Assembly (NCBI GenBank): GCA_965153355.1
Contig: OZ231126.1
Span: forward strand, 103,974,001-104,038,000
Source of the DNA: Flaccisagitta enflata
Taxonomy: Eukaryota > Chaetognatha > Sagittoidea > Aphragmophora
DNA length: 64,000 nucleotides
Direction of reading: 5' to 3'
Under the pieces are notes generated by a model. It ran no database searches, was not told the DNA's origin, and saw only the letters and a list, made by a program, of their open reading frames with translations. Both the position numbers and the translations under genes were made by a program. Shown here in pieces: positions 63,350-64,000 of the stretch (position 1 is its first letter; each line of letters begins with the position of its first letter).

Positions 63350-63999
63350 TCGTCGTCGTAAGCGGCACAGAAGAAATTGTGATCCCCACTTAAAATGTTC
63401 TAGAGTTAGGCCTTTTTCACGGAATGTTTTGACTTAGACGATGATGACGACGACGACGATGACGACGACAACGACGACGATCGGGGCATCAATCAGTGTC
63501 TCCCCTACCTTGCCTCGCAGTTCGGTACGCCAGAGCAATCAAACAATGGCTTATATGCGATAAGCGCTCCATGAGCAACTTACTTTAATTCTTGGCTGAG
63601 CGTCTTAAAGCGTCCGAAATAGGGTCATCTCTCTGCATGGCCGAATCAAATGATTGTAACTTATATGTTTTTGTTTTCTTTTTTCACAGCGAAGAAAACT
63701 GACTAACGTAGGCATTAGAAAGACCAGCACTAATGTTGAACGCCTAACAACGGAATACGACATGAAAAGTACTCATGGGACAAATTGGGACATGGCGTCT
63801 TAAAGCGTCCGAAAAAGGGATAGTCTGAAAAAAGAATGAGGAAGTAATCTTTCAACAGTGTTGACCAAAACAACGGTTGTTTTGGCTCATTTAGGGATAC
63901 AGCTAGGGGCTACAACAGAAACATACGTTTATGTTCACTAAATAGACCCCAAACAAAAAATATGAACTCACGCAAAGAAGCGATGTAAGGAATGCTATT
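62501..63999. other. Terminal 1.5 kb, no supported gene
   Basis: A CTTACCTATCCTTATA-type minisatellite (about 63000-63125), (CGT)n at 63318-63360 and (GAC)n at 63437-63480. GGCGTCTTAAAGCGTCCGAA occurs twice in related form (63600, 63795). The short frames lack any recognisable domain. Confidence 0.6.
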
Positions 64000-64000
64000 T

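Overview
The window is eukaryotic nuclear DNA, most likely from an invertebrate animal. It has spliceosomal GT-AG introns, a LINE, a Penelope-like element with a GIY-YIG endonuclease, dispersed repeats resembling Helentron/DINE elements, and very many microsatellites. I cannot place the species from sequence alone. A 10-base N gap lies at 27584-27593.

The main content is two tandem, same-strand, paralogous gene cassettes that look like endogenised virus or giant-transposon DNA. Unit 1 (about 378-24081) holds two small paralogous proteins (378-944, 1194-1694), a zinc-finger protein with a long acidic tail (3048-6923), a family B DNA polymerase of the protein-primed (DNA_pol_B_2, Polinton/adenovirus-like) type in 11 exons (7219-13815), a small helical protein (13957-14244), a ten-exon protein with two modules that may be PC4-like (14378-17671), and a Cys/Thr/Asn-rich predicted membrane protein (18977-24081). 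Unit 2 (27594 to at least 48130) repeats the order: a partial ORF after the gap (27594-27893), the zinc-finger/acidic protein (28816-32080), the polymerase (32916-42645), the PC4-like protein (43100-46550), and a signal-peptide first exon (48003-48130) that resembles the first exon of the unit 1 membrane protein. The copies are recognisable only at protein level, so the duplication is old.

Both polymerases look inactive, in different ways. Unit 1 keeps its catalytic residues but has two in-frame stops. Unit 2 has Tyr in place of the motif A Asp, a reading-frame change at an A-run, and a splice junction whose phases do not match. Intron positions differ strongly between the copies, and most larger introns are filled by microsatellites, usually pyrimidine-rich on the sense strand. 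No capsid protein, packaging ATPase, maturation protease or integrase was recognised. The genes seen therefore look like a replication and nucleic-acid-binding set plus a surface or membrane protein.

Between the units lie a stable hairpin followed by a T-run (24250-24288) and an imperfect 2.6 kb palindrome (25008-27583). From 48.1 kb onward the window is mostly repeats: a higher-order satellite of 21-bp and 20-bp units (49.6-54.7 kb), GTCC-rich minisatellites, the Penelope-like element (55.9-57.9 kb), an ATTC array, decamer arrays and GTCTGGTTTGA arrays. The last 1.5 kb holds no gene I can support.
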